The notes under the pieces are model-generated. The model was not told the origin of the DNA. It saw nothing but the letters and a program-made list of their open reading frames with translations, and searched no databases. Shown here one piece after another: positions 25,979-35,464 of a stretch of 64,000 nt of DNA. The stretch lies in assembly GCF_005869225.1 (NCBI RefSeq), contig NZ_SWFP01000007.1:124001-188000 (forward strand), given 5' to 3'. How positions within the stretch are numbered: position 1 is the first letter of the stretch; each line of letters begins with the position of its first letter. This stretch comes from Dyadobacter bucti (lineage in GTDB: Bacteria > Bacteroidota > Bacteroidia > Cytophagales > Spirosomataceae). The position numbers and the translations under genes were made by a program.

Positions 25979-26305
25979 ATGGAAGAATTATTAAGGAACC
26001 TGGGGGTTAAGGCCGAAAATATGCTCATGTCATTTTTTGCCGCCACCATATTTGTGATTATCAGGATCTACGAGCCCGAAGTGCCCCTATCCCGAAGAAA
26101 GGTGATATACGTGATCACTTCCGGAGCGGCTACGGCTTTGTTAGTCCCTGGCTTAGTGGTGTATTGGTTTAAAGTCGATAATGCATTCATGGCCGGGTTT
26201 GCTACCGCCGTGGTAGTGCTCTCATTCGAGTTTATCGTGCAGATAATTAGGGAAAAAGTAATCAGAAAGCTAAAAGACAAAGATGATGGAACTACAATTC
26301 ATTGA
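25979..26305 (+). CDS. Holin-like membrane protein
   Basis: 108 residues with three hydrophobic spans (MSFFAATIFVIIRIYE, YVITSGAATALLVPGLVVYW, FATAVVVLSFEFIVQI) and a charged C-terminus REKVIRKLKDKDD, the layout of class I holins. It directly precedes a second membrane protein and an M15 endolysin. Confidence 0.65.
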   Translation: MEELLRNLGVKAENMLMSFFAATIFVIIRIYEPEVPLSRRKVIYVITSGAATALLVPGLVVYWFKVDNAFMAGFATAVVVLSFEFIVQIIREKVIRKLKDKDDGTTIH

Positions 26306-26624
26306 ATGGATCGTAAAGGGAGTAACTGTGTTGCTTTGCGGCGGAGTCCTTGCTATTACGCTCATATCGCACAACACATTAAAGACGAAGAACCGGGATG
26401 CAGTGAAAGAGCAAATCCGTCGGTCTAACGGAGATACCCTGGGAGGTAAGATATTTTTTTACTGCATCATCCTGTTTTGCCTGAATGGGTTCTATTGGGG
26501 GTTGACGGTGTTTACGCAAGGCTTTTTAACTGCTGCGATTGTAGCCGAAAGACTTATCACTTACAGGATTTGCAGAGCAAACAAGGACGGGTTAGGGCGG
26601 TTTTTGGCTCGTATTGATTGGTAA
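26283..26624 (+). CDS. Second lysis-cassette membrane protein
   Basis: 113 residues. One N-terminal span (VTVLLCGGVLAITLIS) and a hydrophobic pair near residues 58-95 (FFYCIILFCLNGFYWGL, QGFLTAAIVAERL). It overlaps the upstream holin gene by 23 nt and the endolysin start by 1 nt. Could be an antiholin or pinholin. Confidence 0.6.
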   Translation: MMELQFIEWIVKGVTVLLCGGVLAITLISHNTLKTKNRDAVKEQIRRSNGDTLGGKIFFYCIILFCLNGFYWGLTVFTQGFLTAAIVAERLITYRICRANKDGLGRFLARIDW

Positions 26625-27067
26625 TGAAGACACAAAAGCAGTTAATCGAGAAGTTCGGCAACCCGGCGGTAGATAACATCACATTTGAAAGAAAATGGAT
26701 GACATTATGGCATGTTCCGGAAGCTATCGGTGATCATATTCCGGCTATTCCTGGTAAGATATACCTCAATAATCTGATCAAAGAACGCCTTGAAACGACT
26801 TTGTTCGCATTGATAGAAGCTGACCTTCATTCGGAGATTAAAACATTTGACGGCTGCTTCAACATACGCAAGAAACGGGGACTAGAAACACTTTCCTTAC
26901 ACGCCTTTGGGATAGCAGTAGATCTTAACGCGGCCTGGAACCAATTAGGCAAGCCAAGTACCTGGAGTAATGATTTTATTGAAGTATGGCGGCGCAATGG
27001 ATGGGAATGTGGCGCAGACTGGAAGGGACGGATTGATGCAATGCACTTCCAATGGGATAATTTTTAA
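26624..27067 (+). CDS. Endolysin, peptidase M15 family
   Basis: 147 residues from the ATG at 26624 (TAATG overlap with previous stop; the upstream TTG at 26618 is rejected). Zinc ligands of M15 D-Ala-D-Ala/L-Ala-D-Glu peptidases are in place: His93 and Asp100 in SLHAFGIAVDLN, His141 in DAMHFQWD. No signal peptide, so it needs the holin to reach peptidoglycan. Confidence 0.85.
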   Translation: MKTQKQLIEKFGNPAVDNITFERKWMTLWHVPEAIGDHIPAIPGKIYLNNLIKERLETTLFALIEADLHSEIKTFDGCFNIRKKRGLETLSLHAFGIAVDLNAAWNQLGKPSTWSNDFIEVWRRNGWECGADWKGRIDAMHFQWDNF

Positions 27068-27073
27068 CACACT

Positions 27074-28135
27074 ATGAATAAGGTTAAACACGCTTTTTGC
27101 TTCCCTGGTGGTGGTTTTAAAGGGGCCACGCAAGTAGGCTTTCTGAAAGCTGCCATAGAGCACAATATCCATGCAGACATTATCAGCGGCACTTCCGTCG
27201 GAACGCTGGTAGGAGCTTTTGCGGCTATGCGCAAGTACAATTTACTTTTCGACCTATGGGATCATGTAGGTAAAACGAATGGTTCTATCATCACAAAAAC
27301 CTATCTGGCTGAGCTTCGTGACGGAGGTGTTTATCCAAACATCGACCAGATTAAAGACATTCTTACAAATGGGATTGGCTTCAAAGACAAGATCGGGTTA
27401 ATCACCAAAAAAGGCCAGCAGAAGTTTATCCAGAAAGTAATCGAGAACGGTAAATCCATCGATAAAATCATGGACAACAGCCCGCTCTTCGACTTACTGA
27501 CACAACACGTATTCAAAAAAGACTTTCAGGCTGACTTCCATTTCACGCTGGTGAGCCTTTATGACGGGAAGTTGTACAAGGTCAATCAAAACAGCTTTGC
27601 CGATGATCATAACCTTCGTCTTGGCATGCTGGCAAGTACCGCAATGCCCGGAGTATGGGCTCCGATTCCATGGATCAGGTTAGCCGACGGAACATTTATC
27701 CGGGACGCGGTGGACGGTGGACTCAGAATGTCCAGCCCGCTTCCGCTGATTATGTCAAAGCTCACAAAAGGAAATCCATGGAAGGTTTACACTCCGAACG
27801 CAAATAGTATCTATCAGTCAATCAATGATCAGAAAAAGAATCTGGTCACCCAGGCGGCTTCTGCTATTGATATACTTCTCAATGAGGGGCTTCAACGGGA
27901 TATCAAAATGACCGAGAAGATCAACGAATGGGCTTTGAAGTATCCGGAATGGGCAGAGAAGGAAGGGATTGTATATGCCGAGCTCTTCAACATCGAAGTG
28001 CCGCTCAACGAGAGAGGCGAAAGTTTGCTCGGTCGAACACTTGACCCGCGGGCAGAATGGATTGAAAAGCGGATCCAGATCGGGTACGAAAGCGCGACTA
28101 AGATTTTCCAAAACCTTTCAACTCAGGCGGCATAA
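27074..28135 (+). CDS. Patatin-like phospholipase
   Basis: 353 residues. Oxyanion loop GGGFKG (12-17), nucleophile elbow GTSVG with Ser41, and the dyad aspartate in DGG (about 214). This is the patatin Ser-Asp dyad, which hydrolyses membrane phospholipids. No signal peptide. It sits 7 nt after the endolysin, preceded by AACACACT, so it may assist lysis by attacking membranes, or be a virulence/defence moron. Confidence 0.85.
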   Translation: MNKVKHAFCFPGGGFKGATQVGFLKAAIEHNIHADIISGTSVGTLVGAFAAMRKYNLLFDLWDHVGKTNGSIITKTYLAELRDGGVYPNIDQIKDILTNGIGFKDKIGLITKKGQQKFIQKVIENGKSIDKIMDNSPLFDLLTQHVFKKDFQADFHFTLVSLYDGKLYKVNQNSFADDHNLRLGMLASTAMPGVWAPIPWIRLADGTFIRDAVDGGLRMSSPLPLIMSKLTKGNPWKVYTPNANSIYQSINDQKKNLVTQAASAIDILLNEGLQRDIKMTEKINEWALKYPEWAEKEGIVYAELFNIEVPLNERGESLLGRTLDPRAEWIEKRIQIGYESATKIFQNLSTQAA

Positions 28136-28425
28136 TGGGCATTTTAATAGGCATGGGCAACATCAACACAGGGTCATTTAAAGCGATGATCAATTCTATG
28201 CTTGGCATCCCATCAGGGATTACGAAGGCCCAGCTTCGCTCGACCGATATGGATACATCGAGTATTGTCTCTGTGACTGACATCGGTGATAATTCGGTTG
28301 CGATCTTTCTGCCTGACGACACGGAAAGCGAAGACGACGGAGAAACAATATTGGTCGACTCGGTAGGCAAACGATTTGAAATTAAGCCCTTAAAAGACGT
28401 AGTACTTAATTCCCCGTATCAATAA
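28135..28425 (+). CDS. Hypothetical protein after the patatin gene
   Basis: 96 residues; acidic middle (LPDDTESEDDGE). Stop and start codons of the patatin gene and this one overlap by 1 nt, implying coupled synthesis. No family recognised. Confidence 0.55.
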   Translation: MGILIGMGNINTGSFKAMINSMLGIPSGITKAQLRSTDMDTSSIVSVTDIGDNSVAIFLPDDTESEDDGETILVDSVGKRFEIKPLKDVVLNSPYQ

Positions 28426-28433
28426 ACACACTA

Positions 28434-30614
28434 ATGAAAAAGACACTCACACTATTTTGTTTTTTACTGAATAGCCTTTCCGCTTTCTCTCAAACAACAC
28501 CCGAGGCGAAAGCAAAAGCTTCGATTGCCAAGATATCAGACAACACAATCAAGGCTATAAAGCCATCTGACTTCAGGAATGCATACACCGACATCCTGAA
28601 CTTGGCTATTTCCCGGGCACCCTTTCTTTCAATGAAAGATCTCCGCCTGGGCAAAGCTGATACCGCCCGGGTAGTATTGATCAATGAAGGCGGAAGATCA
28701 GGACAGTTCATTTATGACCCAACGGACACCACAAGCCCTGACGATTCAGCAATGGTGATCAGGTATGGCGCAAGAAGGTATAAACGCCCATTACAGGAGT
28801 ATGTGACACCTCTGTCATTCGGCGCTGTTGGGGATAGCGCCACTGATGACGCATCGGCAGTCCGCAAAGCCGCGGCATTTGCCACTGCCAAGAAACGCAC
28901 ATTGCTCATTGAAGCAGGATATGTGTTTACCCTTAATTCGACTGTGCTTTTTGGTTGCAATGTCGATGGTTACGGCACAATAAAAACTCGTAACAGCGCG
29001 TCATTTACAGCGAATGCAAGTAATATGACAATTAAAAATATTACGATAACGGGTAAACACGCTAACGTAATCGCGGGCCGTGGCTTGTACATCAGTTACG
29101 CTTCAAATGTGGTCGTTGACAATGTCAAGGCAGTCAGCACCATCAGTCAGGGCATATATTTTCTTGGGGGCGTAAATATTAAAGCTGTCAATTGCCGAAC
29201 AGCAGAGCAGAGAGGGGAGTATGGTGATGGGATTTATTTTGGCGCTGCCACGAACCCGTCCGCTGCAAACTGTTTCGTTCGTGATTTTCAACGCGTAGGG
29301 ATTGTTTTTGAACAAGGCTGCACCAGTGCTATTGCGATAGGCAACACTGTCAAAGATAGCTATCCCGCATGGTCTTCACAGTTCAATGGGGGGATATGGG
29401 GTGAGAAAATCAAGGGAGCGATATTCGCAAACAACTACATTGAAAATGTAAGGGATAAATCGCTTACCCTCTCACCGAACTCAACCACTACTGCCGGCAA
29501 AACTTATAGTTATATCGTTTCCGGAAATACAATGGTCAAGAGCGCCGAAGGATTTGGGTTTGCCTTTTCAGAGGACCAGATTTTAAATTACAGTGACAAC
29601 ACAACGATCGATGTTCGACGGGGAACAGAAATTGGCCCTTGCCTTGAAGCCACGCTTTCCAACTCCACATTTGCTCTGAGAGATTCATCAGCGAGCTGGT
29701 TTTCTGAGCTAGTCCGGTTTGTCCCGATCACTACAACCGGCAAAAAGACGAAGCTGACCATAGACAACTGTAAGAATTATATTAATGGAGGTGCCGCAGT
29801 TTTAATTACAAACGTTGCAGCCCACAAAGGCGATTTGACAGTTCAGAATTGCCGAACCGGAAACTGGGCTTTCCTGCAACAGCCGGTAACACTTGAAGGA
29901 GACGTCAATTTCTTCAATTCGAATGCAGACTTTACAGTACTCGGCAGTACTCAGCGATATTTGACGAACAGTATAAATGCCACCTTCCGGGAAAGCAATT
30001 TAAAAATAGACAAAACCAACACTCTCTTGTTGCAGGGGGCAAAAGTTGAGTTCATCAACTGCAATATTACAGCTGATTCGACCAGTCAAATACAATTTGG
30101 AGTGTTTGGAGCGGAAAACGTTCGGTTCGAAAGTTGCAAAATTGATAAAGTGAAGCTTTACAATATACGCAAGAACGTTACAAAGCTGTACTTGATCAAT
30201 AACGAGTTCACAGACTACCAGTCCGAAGGGATTTTTAATACAGTCGTCGTATCACTCAACACCCTGGACGTGCGAGGCAACAAGTTCAGCAGCACACTAA
30301 CGACCAACGCCCCGATCCAGCTTTTCAACGGCGCAGTAAACACAGCCTTTGGAATCAATTCATTCACGAGCTCCACCTTGGTGACTCAGTTTTCTCCGAA
30401 ATATGATTTCGCGGCCAGGTTGACGAATACATCCACTAGTGTCCCGAACAAAACATCGTTGAATACATCTTATGGGGGATATAAAGGCGGAACAAAGGTT
30501 GTTTATCGATTCATTTCGACCGGCGCAAGAAGCTATGAAAAAAACGACGATTCGGCGACGTCAGATTGGGAGGAAACCATCTATTCAACAGGCATAAAAA
30601 GCTTTTTGCCTTAG
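28434..30614 (+). CDS. Tailspike-like beta-helix protein with signal peptide
   Basis: 726 residues. Signal peptide (LTLFCFLLNSLSAFSQ). VTPLSFGAVGDSATDDASAV is the hallmark N-terminus of pectate-lyase-type tailspikes (pfam pectate lyase 3). Repeating short beta strands follow (e.g. MTIKNITITGKHANVI, NVVVDNVKAVS), a right-handed beta helix expected to trimerise and bind or cut polysaccharide. ACACACTA lies just before the start. Confidence 0.8.
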   Translation: MKKTLTLFCFLLNSLSAFSQTTPEAKAKASIAKISDNTIKAIKPSDFRNAYTDILNLAISRAPFLSMKDLRLGKADTARVVLINEGGRSGQFIYDPTDTTSPDDSAMVIRYGARRYKRPLQEYVTPLSFGAVGDSATDDASAVRKAAAFATAKKRTLLIEAGYVFTLNSTVLFGCNVDGYGTIKTRNSASFTANASNMTIKNITITGKHANVIAGRGLYISYASNVVVDNVKAVSTISQGIYFLGGVNIKAVNCRTAEQRGEYGDGIYFGAATNPSAANCFVRDFQRVGIVFEQGCTSAIAIGNTVKDSYPAWSSQFNGGIWGEKIKGAIFANNYIENVRDKSLTLSPNSTTTAGKTYSYIVSGNTMVKSAEGFGFAFSEDQILNYSDNTTIDVRRGTEIGPCLEATLSNSTFALRDSSASWFSELVRFVPITTTGKKTKLTIDNCKNYINGGAAVLITNVAAHKGDLTVQNCRTGNWAFLQQPVTLEGDVNFFNSNADFTVLGSTQRYLTNSINATFRESNLKIDKTNTLLLQGAKVEFINCNITADSTSQIQFGVFGAENVRFESCKIDKVKLYNIRKNVTKLYLINNEFTDYQSEGIFNTVVVSLNTLDVRGNKFSSTLTTNAPIQLFNGAVNTAFGINSFTSSTLVTQFSPKYDFAARLTNTSTSVPNKTSLNTSYGGYKGGTKVVYRFISTGARSYEKNDDSATSDWEETIYSTGIKSFLP

Positions 30615-30660
30615 GAATCGCAGTCGCTTAAAAAAGTAACAAACACACACGCTATATAAA

Positions 30661-32697
30661 ATGAAAAAAATGCTTTTGTGGCTTGTCCTGATCCTTTCAG
30701 GCCTTGCCGGTGAAGTTCAAGGTCAAAACCCGGAGGGATACATCCGGAAGATCCTCAAAGACGGACGTATAATTACTGCCGTACGGGTTGATTCTTACGC
30801 TGAAATGCAGGGTCAATGTTTTGTTGGAAGCCCGAAGCAATTTGTTGTGGAGACAGATGAGCATTCTGAGGGAAATAATGTATTGTATTACTGGGACGGA
30901 TATTTGCTTCATACTGGGGGCCCAGGTACGGGTGGCGGTGGAAGCCAAGGCCCACCGGGGATTCAGGGTATTCAAGGCCCACAAGGGATTCAAGGGTTAA
31001 AAGGCGACAAGGGTGATCCAGGGGAACGCGGCCCGCAAGGGATTCAGGGCCCCACGGGTCTGACAGGAGCGACGGGGCCTGCTGGAATCGCTGGGGCTGC
31101 CGGAACAGCTGGGGTGAAAGGGGATAAGGGGGATACGGGAGCCACGGGGGCTACCGGTCCTACTGGCGCAACCGGACCTGCCAACACGAATGCTTCCGCA
31201 CTCGAATCCGGAACGGTACCGCTGGCAAGATTGCACTCAAGTGTACTCACTGAAACCAACGCCTTAGCTCTATCCAATAAAACGATCGATGGGAACAACA
31301 ATGCTTTGAATGTACTTCAAAGCCAAATTCAAGGCTGGGCAGCAGCGATGGCTGCAAAAGTCAGCACGACCGGGGACGAGTCAGTAGCAGGCATAAAAAC
31401 ATGGTCGAAAACACAAAGGTTTACCGATACTTGGGCAAATAAGCCGCTGATCGTCGGTGTAACAGGCCAGTCTGGCGTAATTGCTTTCGCAAGGGGTTCG
31501 GATGGTTCTACACAGGCGCGGTTTGGATATAAGTCTCAGGGCGAGAATAATATCATTGAAGCGTTTGCACCTGGTGGATCTGGCGCATTTGAAATAAACA
31601 CGAACGGCGGAACAGGCCTAAAAGTATTTTCGGACGGAAGGACAGTCGTAGGCCGGGGTATAACCTTAACCAATGATGCTCATTACGATTTTCAATCAAA
31701 GGGGCCAACCTACGTGGGCTCTGCATTGAAAGTAGCAGGTAGTTTTGAAACCAACTCAGACAGTATAAAGGTATTCGCCAATAATGACGCAGCTATTGCT
31801 GGAGGGGTGAAGGTTAACCAGTGGTATTATCAGGTACTTCCTGACGGGGAGTGGGCGCCAAGGATCGCACACGCCGTTAACACTGAACCTATCTTTGGAG
31901 AGAAGGCAAGTAGTGGCACAACTCGGATATTTTGGGAGGGCTCTACGATGGAGCAGTCCTACAAGGCTCAATCTCCTAATTTAGACCACAATATAAGAAG
32001 GGCTACCAATAAAACTTCCCCGGTATATAGGTTTGAAATAAGGAGATTTGAAAACTGGGCCACAGACTCTGTAAACAATAATACTCAGAATGGGCAGTAC
32101 AAGGAGCGTACAGAAATGTATCAAGAGGGGGTATCTATCCCCTTCAATCAGGATGTCTGGGTGTCTTATTCTGTTTACATAGAGCCAGGTGGAGATATAT
32201 CCTATGGAGGAAACCAGGATTTCTACTGCATGTTGGGGCAGTGGCATCCTGGCGATGGAGTCCCGAGCGGGGGTCCTTCCTGGGGTATTGAATTACTGGG
32301 GCAGGGAAGTCTTAATCTTTTCACAAGAGGTCAGGATACATTGGTCCCCCCATTCTCTGGTGGAAGACCTTGGGCGGTGGACAGAGCCAATATTACCGTA
32401 TCAAGAGGTGCGTGGCATAATATCGTAGTCCGGGCGAGACACAATAAAAGTGTGGGTCAGATTGACTGGTGGGTTGATAACAACCCTACCCCAGTTTATT
32501 CGGGAACAAACATTCCGATAGGAAATAATCACACTACAATTGGATACTGGAAGTTCGGGATTTATCGGACAACCAATGTGAATGCGTTGGCAGTGAGGTA
32601 CGCCAACGTGGAAGTAAAAGTCGACGCTACCAACAGTAACGCCGTCAATGGCAACACCCTCAAAGGAAGAGTTGCTTCGCCATTACCAATCAATTAA
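30661..32697 (+). CDS. Collagen-repeat fibre with lyase-like C-terminal domain
   Basis: 678 residues. Signal peptide (LLWLVLILSGLAGEVQG), an N-terminal domain, then about 26 Gly-X-Y triplets (GIQGPQGIQGLKGDKGD and similar, about 97-178). A fibre stretch with AGIKTWSKTQRF follows, then a jelly-roll-like C-terminal domain (RTEMYQEGVSIPFNQDVWV) similar to heparin-lyase-I/PL7-PL20-type lyases. Probably a trimeric adhesin or depolymerase. Confidence 0.75.
   Translation: MKKMLLWLVLILSGLAGEVQGQNPEGYIRKILKDGRIITAVRVDSYAEMQGQCFVGSPKQFVVETDEHSEGNNVLYYWDGYLLHTGGPGTGGGGSQGPPGIQGIQGPQGIQGLKGDKGDPGERGPQGIQGPTGLTGATGPAGIAGAAGTAGVKGDKGDTGATGATGPTGATGPANTNASALESGTVPLARLHSSVLTETNALALSNKTIDGNNNALNVLQSQIQGWAAAMAAKVSTTGDESVAGIKTWSKTQRFTDTWANKPLIVGVTGQSGVIAFARGSDGSTQARFGYKSQGENNIIEAFAPGGSGAFEINTNGGTGLKVFSDGRTVVGRGITLTNDAHYDFQSKGPTYVGSALKVAGSFETNSDSIKVFANNDAAIAGGVKVNQWYYQVLPDGEWAPRIAHAVNTEPIFGEKASSGTTRIFWEGSTMEQSYKAQSPNLDHNIRRATNKTSPVYRFEIRRFENWATDSVNNNTQNGQYKERTEMYQEGVSIPFNQDVWVSYSVYIEPGGDISYGGNQDFYCMLGQWHPGDGVPSGGPSWGIELLGQGSLNLFTRGQDTLVPPFSGGRPWAVDRANITVSRGAWHNIVVRARHNKSVGQIDWWVDNNPTPVYSGTNIPIGNNHTTIGYWKFGIYRTTNVNALAVRYANVEVKVDATNSNAVNGNTLKGRVASPLPIN
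30949..31185 (+). repeat. Collagen-like Gly-X-Y coding repeat
   Basis: Consecutive 9-nt units coding Gly-X-Y, many reading GGGATTCAAGG or similar. A prone site for length variation of the fibre. Confidence 0.75.
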
Positions 32698-32709
32698 CCA
32701 TACACACAC

Positions 32710-33093
32710 ATGAAAAATCTCATTATAGTATTCTCACTATTGTTAATGGCGACCGTTTCACAGGCCCAGACAATCCGAAAAGGCTTGGTTACTTCCATTA
32801 TGGCGGCCGGCCGCATTACAGATGGACAAGAGGTAGTCGCGGCAGACCTTCCATACTTCAAAAGCCAGGGAGCATTCTTTTCGATTATGATTGTTCCCAA
32901 GGACGTGGAAAATGTTAAAGAAATTGAGATTATCAAAGCGCGGTATTACCAGGGGGAAGCTATTCGTAACATTCCATTGATGGTCAACTCTTGGAATACG
33001 GTGATGCTCGTGGAGATCGACGACGACAACGAGGCCTTGTTCGAAGACTATAATGTTTACGTTGGCTTCGGCGATGATGTGCCAGGCTTGTAA
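32710..33093 (+). CDS. Secreted small protein of fibre operon
   Basis: 127 residues with signal peptide (LIIVFSLLLMATVSQAQ). The mature domain is beta/alpha, about 107 residues, no family recognised. ATACACACAC lies directly before its ATG. Possibly a fibre-assembly chaperone or cap, by position only. Confidence 0.6.
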   Translation: MKNLIIVFSLLLMATVSQAQTIRKGLVTSIMAAGRITDGQEVVAADLPYFKSQGAFFSIMIVPKDVENVKEIEIIKARYYQGEAIRNIPLMVNSWNTVMLVEIDDDNEALFEDYNVYVGFGDDVPGL

Positions 33094-33108
33094 AATACAC
33101 ACTAAAAT

Positions 33109-34920
33109 ATGAAAAAGATACTTCTATTGCTGCTTCTGGCAGCCAATGTCACACATGGTCAGTTTATTGGGGCACCAAGGAGGGGTTTGTCAACTTCCGG
33201 CAGTGGTGGCGGATCTGAAACTGATCCTGTTTTTTCCGCGTCTCCCGCTGCTGGGATAACGTCGCCAAACATTACAAATTGGCTTTCCGCTTATAGCTGG
33301 GGAAATCATGCATCCGCTGGTTATCAAATTACATCAAACCTAAGTACTGACTTAACACCCAATGCGAGCAAGTATCCCAATGTTAATGCTGTAAATACCG
33401 GCCTTGGGCTAAAGGCGAACCTTGCTGGAGGTGCTACATTTTCAGGTACTATTATAATGCCGTCTACTTTCTCCGTTGGGACGGTGTCGGCAACAGAGAT
33501 ATCTTATCTTGATGGCGTTACTACATCGATCCAGGCGAATATTGATTCCAGGGCCCCAAACAACCTAAATGGGTATGTGTCTGGCGCTGGAACGGTCACT
33601 TCCACCGACACCCCGCTTCAAGGTATACAGAAGCTTAATGGTAACGACGCGTTAAAAGCGAATTTAGCCGGTGGCAATACATTTACTGGTACACAGTCTT
33701 TTCCCTCGACGACATCGATCGGAAATGTATCTTCTACCGAAATTGGCTACGTTGATGGAGTAACGTCATCAATTCAAACCCAACTTGATTCAAAGGCATC
33801 GGCGAACAATGGAACCTTGACAGGCACGACGACAACAGCGAACCTTGTGCCTGCATCTAACGGGACCTCCGACTTAGGAACGATATCAACCAGGTATTTA
33901 AACGGCTATTTCAACCGTATCAATGCAGGGGGAACACTCACGCTTATATCTGCTGGCACGAGCGCTATGCAGTTCAGTAATACTTCAACGACGTCGGGAT
34001 TATTTGCTCAATTCGCGCCGATTACTAACGAATTGATGTTGCAATCCCCTGGGACTTCTTTTGGAACCAACTCTGGTCATAGATTTCAAAACTTTGGAAC
34101 ATCCCGGTTTGCGGGTAATGCACTGTTTGAGTCGAATATTCAAATGTCGGCGTTGCCTGCCATGGGTACAAAACCCGCAGGTGTTCTGGTTGCAGACGGA
34201 TCGGGTAACATCAGCAGCCGGACAAATGCCCAGCATTTCGCTGACATCAATGAAATCCAAAACTTCAAAAGGGTAGCGGGATGGGAAGCCCAGGGTAATG
34301 GATCGACCGTAAACTCTGCTGGTCTGGCCGTAACAGCAGAAGGAACAGCCACGGCTCGAAGTGTGGCAACTACCAACTTTTATACAGGCATGCGTCGCCT
34401 GAATTACGTAGGAGCGACGACCGCAAACGCACCAGCAGGGATACGAGGCAACAACGCACAGTTCCAGGTCGCTCGGGGATTCTCGTTCCGTGCAGTTTTT
34501 GGTATTCGAGCGTACAACGCCGGACATAGGTATTATGTAGGCATGGGCGAGGACGCGGATAATACAGTCGATCCTTCTGCTCTCGTGAACAGGCTCAACA
34601 TGTACGCAGATCCAGGCGATGTCACATGGAAAATACGTGGAGCGAATGCGTCACAAGGAACCGCCATCGATCTGGGCGCAAACTTCCCAGTTAACACGTC
34701 CGAAACAGATTTTTATGATGTGACCTTCAATTGTGAGCCAGGCGCGACTACGGCCACCTATTTGGTAAGAAGACTAAACACCGGAGATACCGCATCCGGA
34801 ACTATCAGCACAGTTCCATCCGCTGTCTTAATCCGTCCGCAGGTGATCGCTGGTAACGCGGCAACGGGAACAGCCGCAAGTATTGACATTGCGAGGGTGG
34901 TGGTTATAACAGAGAATTGA
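33109..34920 (+). CDS. Tail fibre protein with signal peptide
   Basis: 603 residues. Signal peptide (LLLLLLAANVTHG), then SETDPVFSASPAAGITSPNI, a segment common in Bacteroidota phage fibres. Two copies of a repeat around LKANLAGGATFSGTIIMPST and LKANLAGGNTFTGTQSFPST (from about 102 and 183) follow, then shaft and a beta-rich head domain. Last of the fibre series; 4 nt before the ParB-like gene. Confidence 0.75.
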   Translation: MKKILLLLLLAANVTHGQFIGAPRRGLSTSGSGGGSETDPVFSASPAAGITSPNITNWLSAYSWGNHASAGYQITSNLSTDLTPNASKYPNVNAVNTGLGLKANLAGGATFSGTIIMPSTFSVGTVSATEISYLDGVTTSIQANIDSRAPNNLNGYVSGAGTVTSTDTPLQGIQKLNGNDALKANLAGGNTFTGTQSFPSTTSIGNVSSTEIGYVDGVTSSIQTQLDSKASANNGTLTGTTTTANLVPASNGTSDLGTISTRYLNGYFNRINAGGTLTLISAGTSAMQFSNTSTTSGLFAQFAPITNELMLQSPGTSFGTNSGHRFQNFGTSRFAGNALFESNIQMSALPAMGTKPAGVLVADGSGNISSRTNAQHFADINEIQNFKRVAGWEAQGNGSTVNSAGLAVTAEGTATARSVATTNFYTGMRRLNYVGATTANAPAGIRGNNAQFQVARGFSFRAVFGIRAYNAGHRYYVGMGEDADNTVDPSALVNRLNMYADPGDVTWKIRGANASQGTAIDLGANFPVNTSETDFYDVTFNCEPGATTATYLVRRLNTGDTASGTISTVPSAVLIRPQVIAGNAATGTAASIDIARVVVITEN

Positions 34921-34924
34921 TTTC

Positions 34925-35458
34925 ATGAAACAGACGATCAAAATACACCTCCTCGAATACAACACGGGACAAATTGAAGGACTTCCGGCGAATCCTCGGT
35001 TTATCAAGGACGATAAATACGAAAAGCTTAAAATGAGCCTTCAGGAAGATCCCGAGATGCTTGAATTACGGGAATTGCTGGTTGTGCCTCTGGACAAAAT
35101 CTTCGTGGTGATCGCAGGAAACATGAGGCTCCGTGCTGCCAGTGAGCTCGGAATAAAAGAACTACCCTGTAAGGTGATCGCTGCAGGAACTGATCCTGCA
35201 ACACTTCGTGCGATATCGATCAAAGACAACATCAGCTATGGAAACCACGATTGGGATATGCTCGCCAACGAATGGGAGGTTGAAGAACTCGAACATTGGG
35301 GGCTGGACATCCCGGATCTTGGAGCCGACGAAGAAGAAGCACCCAACACTGAAAAGATCCTGTCAAAAAAGCTGATCATCGAGTGTGGCGATCTGAACGA
35401 ACTTGAAAAACTATACGGCGAATTGCAGGATAGAGGTTTTGTCTGCTCGCTTAAATAA
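34925..35458 (+). CDS. ParB-like nuclease-domain protein
   Basis: 177 residues. ParB/sulfiredoxin N-terminal fold: NPRFIKDDKYEKLKMSLQED, then VVIAGNMRLRAASELGIKEL, the nucleotide-binding box. No HTH of plasmid ParB. Phages often place such proteins beside terminase; roles in packaging or DNA modification are known for some relatives. Followed by terminase small subunit. Confidence 0.75.
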   Translation: MKQTIKIHLLEYNTGQIEGLPANPRFIKDDKYEKLKMSLQEDPEMLELRELLVVPLDKIFVVIAGNMRLRAASELGIKELPCKVIAAGTDPATLRAISIKDNISYGNHDWDMLANEWEVEELEHWGLDIPDLGADEEEAPNTEKILSKKLIIECGDLNELEKLYGELQDRGFVCSLK

Positions 35459-35464
35459 TTGACC

